Source: an uncultured Candidatus Melainabacteria bacterium (GTDB lineage Bacteria; Cyanobacteriota; Vampirovibrionia; Gastranaerophilales; Gastranaerophilaceae). Taken from it: a DNA stretch of 14,274 bases. The notes below the pieces were generated by a model that saw only the letters and a program-made list of their open reading frames with translations, did no database searches and was not told where the DNA came from. Location of the stretch: contig CAKVJR010000034.1 of the NCBI GenBank assembly GCA_934754855.1, forward strand, positions 1 through 14,274, in the 5' to 3' direction. Positions 12,384-14,274 of the stretch are shown piece by piece (positions within the stretch are counted from its first letter, which is position 1; each line of letters opens with the position of its first letter). Both the position numbers and the translations under genes were made by a program.

Positions 12384-13199
12384 GTGACAAAGAAAAAAGA
12401 CAACAGATTAATCAAAAAACGCTCAATCATAGCAACGATTTTAATTGCTTTGATGTGGTGTTTTACGATTGAACCGAATGTTGTCACCGTCACAAAATAC
12501 AAGGTCAAAGATGATGCTCTTAAAGGGGTCAAAGTCGTCTTTGCGGGCGATTTGCACGTCAAGCCTTATCAGGAAAAAAGACTCGACTATATCGTCAAAA
12601 AAATCAACGCTCAAGAGCCTGATATTGTCCTTCTTGTGGGTGATTACGTCAATATGCACAGCGAATTTATGAGTTATCCTGTTGCAAAAACGGCGGAAGC
12701 ACTCTCAAAAATTAAGTCAAAAGCAGGTATTTACACTGTTTTGGGCAATCATGATTATTTTAAGGAAGGTCAAAAAATCAAAGATGCTTTAACCTCAAAC
12801 GGGATTACTGTTCTTGAAAATCGCTGCCGCAAAATCGAAATTGGTCAAAAAACCTTTTATGTTGCGGGAATTGAGGACTTGACGACAGGATTTCCCGATG
12901 TTGTGCGTGCTTTAAAATACGCAAAACCGCCCGTAATTTTGTTATCTCACCAACCCGACATTTTTCCGTATTTGCCCAAAGGCATTAATTTGACACTTGC
13001 GGGTCACTTGCACGGCGGACAGGTTGCAATTCCTTTCATCGGGCCGATTGTCGCTCCGTCGAGATTTGGTGTAAAATATGCATCGGGCTATTTTGAAGAA
13101 GACGGCAAAAAGATGATTGTCACAAAAGGTTTAGGCACAAGTTGTTTACCCATAAGATTTAATTGCCCGCCTGAAATTGTTGTTGTTGAATTTGAATAA
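12384..13199 (+). CDS. Membrane-anchored metallophosphoesterase (YkuE/YaeI/LpxG-like)
   Basis: The 271-residue protein has a basic N-terminus (KKKDNRLIKKR), one hydrophobic helix at about 14-29, then a calcineurin-like phosphoesterase domain. Metal and catalytic motifs are D56-L-H58, G-D87, G-N122-H123-D124, H189 (LSHQPDI) and G-H208-L-H210-GGQ. In this arrangement the relatives are YkuE/YaeI-type enzymes and LpxG, which cleaves UDP-2,3-diacylglucosamine in lipid A synthesis in some bacteria lacking LpxH. The sequence alone does not separate these. The start is uncertain: an ATG at 12360 lies inside the previous gene and has no ribosome binding site, while GTG 12384 has AGG seven bases before it and lies 2 bp after the previous stop, so I chose GTG. 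It is the last gene of the rmlA unit and converges on era. Confidence 0.87.
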   Translation: MTKKKDNRLIKKRSIIATILIALMWCFTIEPNVVTVTKYKVKDDALKGVKVVFAGDLHVKPYQEKRLDYIVKKINAQEPDIVLLVGDYVNMHSEFMSYPVAKTAEALSKIKSKAGIYTVLGNHDYFKEGQKIKDALTSNGITVLENRCRKIEIGQKTFYVAGIEDLTTGFPDVVRALKYAKPPVILLSHQPDIFPYLPKGINLTLAGHLHGGQVAIPFIGPIVAPSRFGVKYASGYFEEDGKKMIVTKGLGTSCLPIRFNCPPEIVVVEFE

Positions 13200-13258
13200 A
13201 ATTTTATGGTAATTTGAAAAAATTTCACGCAGAAATTATCTGTCGATTTTAAGTCAAA

Positions 13259-14143
13259 TTAGAGCATTTCTTCAGGGTTTTTGTATTTTTTACGCCAATT
13301 TTTCATAACTTTGACATTCAAATCGAGAAAGATTTTTTTGTCAGCAAGTTTTTCCAATTCAACTCTTGCGTCGATACCAATATTTTTAATCATATTGCCG
13401 TTTTTGCCGATTAAAATCATTTTTTGGCTATCGTGTTCAACGATTACGGTCGCATAAATTTTGTCGATGTTTTCTTCTTCTTTGTATTGGTCAATCAAAA
13501 CGGCGATACTGTGGGGGATTTCGTCTTGTGTTCTTAACAAAATCTTTTCACGGATTGTTTCAGCCGCAATTTTTCTCATAGTTTCGTCCGTCAAATCGTC
13601 CTCATCATAAATCGGCTCACCTTTTGGGAGTTTGCGGTAAATATTATCGATTAAAGTATCAATATTTCTGCCTGTTTTTGCCGAAACTTTCACGAGAGGA
13701 TAATTTTGTTCAAACAAAGTTTTGTAGGTCAAAACGATTTCATCACGTTTTTGAGGATTTTTTACGTTATCAACTTTGTTACAAACAATGATGACAGGAA
13801 CTTCCGCCGAATTGAGAATATTATTTGCAATCCATTTGTCGCCTTTTCCTGCCTCTTCCGAACCGTCAACAACGAACAAAATCACGTCGGCATCGGGAAC
13901 GGACAATTTTGCTTCGTCAAACAAAATTTCGCCGAATTTATCCCACGGCTTGTAAATTCCGGGGGTATCGATAAAAATGATTTGACCTTTTTCGGTTGTA
14001 TGAATCCCTTTAATTCTGCGTCTTGTTGTTTGGGGCTTGTCGGTTGCGATAACTATTTTTTGCCCGATAATTTGGTTAAGCAGGGTGCTTTTGCCCACAT
14101 TCGGGCGACCGATAATTGCGACAAAACCTGTTTTTTGTTTCAT
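13259..14143 (-). CDS. era: Ribosome-assembly GTPase Era
   Basis: Era binds the 3' end of 16S rRNA and helps mature the small ribosomal subunit. The 294-residue protein has G motifs GRPNVGKS 12-19, the switch region DKPQTTRR, DTPG 59-62, NKVD 122-125 and SAK 154-156. It also has the C-terminal KH domain with IGKNGNMIKNIG (245-256) containing the GxxG loop. A TTG at 14176 is in frame but would add 11 residues unlike the family; ATG 14143 gives the normal N-terminus and has GAGG five bases upstream. That ribosome binding site overlaps the rseP stop, 7 bp before the start, so translation is probably coupled to rseP. No strong terminator is seen in the 59 bp shared with the convergent phosphoesterase gene. 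Confidence 0.97.
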   Translation of the reverse strand: MKQKTGFVAIIGRPNVGKSTLLNQIIGQKIVIATDKPQTTRRRIKGIHTTEKGQIIFIDTPGIYKPWDKFGEILFDEAKLSVPDADVILFVVDGSEEAGKGDKWIANNILNSAEVPVIIVCNKVDNVKNPQKRDEIVLTYKTLFEQNYPLVKVSAKTGRNIDTLIDNIYRKLPKGEPIYDEDDLTDETMRKIAAETIREKILLRTQDEIPHSIAVLIDQYKEEENIDKIYATVIVEHDSQKMILIGKNGNMIKNIGIDARVELEKLADKKIFLDLNVKVMKNWRKKYKNPEEML

Positions 14144-14150
14144 AAGTCCT

Positions 14151-14274
14151 CTAAATCTTGTTTGTAACCAGTGCAATAATGTCGTTGTAAACGATGTATA
14201 GCATAAAAATTATGAGCAGATAGAAAAATATTCCTGAGATAATTTCGGAAAATTTTTCATCGACAGGCTTACCC
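14151..14274 (-). CDS. rseP: RIP zinc metalloprotease RseP, C-terminal fragment (cut by window edge)
   Basis: Forty residues remain before the TAG at 14153-14151. They read GKPVDEKFSEII, then a hydrophobic helix (FFYLLIIFMLYIVY), then NDIIAL. The [RG]-G-K-P-V-x-x-x...(helix)...YND[IL] ending is the conserved last transmembrane segment of the M50 site-2 protease RseP, an inner-membrane enzyme that cleaves membrane-bound regulators such as anti-sigma factors. The catalytic HExxH lies outside the window and cannot be checked. It is immediately upstream of era, in the same transcript. Confidence 0.8.
   Translation of the reverse strand, partial: GKPVDEKFSEIISGIFFYLLIIFMLYIVYNDIIALVTNKI

Noticed and set aside
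13706..14167. 153-codon plus-strand frame antisense to era
   Set aside because: It is fully covered by the conserved Era sequence on the other strand and has no family features.
14144..14176. Upstream TTG start for era
   Set aside because: It would overlap the end of rseP and add residues absent from the family; ATG 14143 has a proper ribosome binding site.
1..14274. tRNA or rRNA genes
   Set aside because: I looked for cloverleaf-like ends and GTTCRANNC-type T-loops in the gene-free stretches and found none.

Overview
The window is A+T-rich, gene-dense bacterial chromosome with standard codon use. The gene set includes a two-subunit-type glycyl-tRNA synthetase alpha chain, RseP, MnmE, Era, a plant/bacterial-type acyl-ACP thioesterase and RmlA, which suggests an envelope with an outer membrane. 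Together with WG-repeat and EF-hand proteins this fits an uncultured gut or aquatic lineage such as Vampirovibrionia/Gastranaerophilales. That assignment is inference from gene content and style; no rRNA or marker gene here settles it.

Layout. Positions 1-4753 lie on the minus strand. Reading in the direction of transcription they are: an annexin-repeat protein with an EF-hand (4753-3056), closed by a strong intrinsic terminator; a U32-family protein overlapping a YqeG-like HAD phosphatase (2991-1277); then glyQ with its own promoter, followed 2 bp later by the start of an APC-family amino acid permease that runs off the left edge. Positions 4754-5498 hold no gene but contain an orphan plus-strand terminator and a dense cluster of imperfect palindromic dispersed repeats. 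A lone plus-strand gene with a clear promoter (5499-7250) encodes a single-pass membrane protein with WG-like repeats. It is followed by a second repeat cluster (7302-7563) that shares end sequences with the first.

From 7624 the order is ordinary again. mnmE and an acyl-ACP thioesterase form a minus-strand operon. A compact divergent promoter region separates it from a plus-strand run: a HIT-family protein, an unrecognised duplicated 115-residue protein and a short-chain dehydrogenase (tightly packed), then rmlA, a small Cys-rich DUF6485-like protein and a membrane-anchored metallophosphoesterase. Convergent to these, era lies on the minus strand, translationally coupled to the 3' end of rseP at the right edge.

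Most genes are housekeeping: translation and tRNA modification (glyQ, mnmE, era and probably the U32 protein), lipid and envelope functions (thioesterase, rmlA, phosphoesterase, rseP). The part most worth attention is 3056-7563. It holds the duplicated annexin/EF-hand protein, an orphan terminator that may mark a small RNA, and a WG-repeat membrane gene bracketed by related palindromic repeats.
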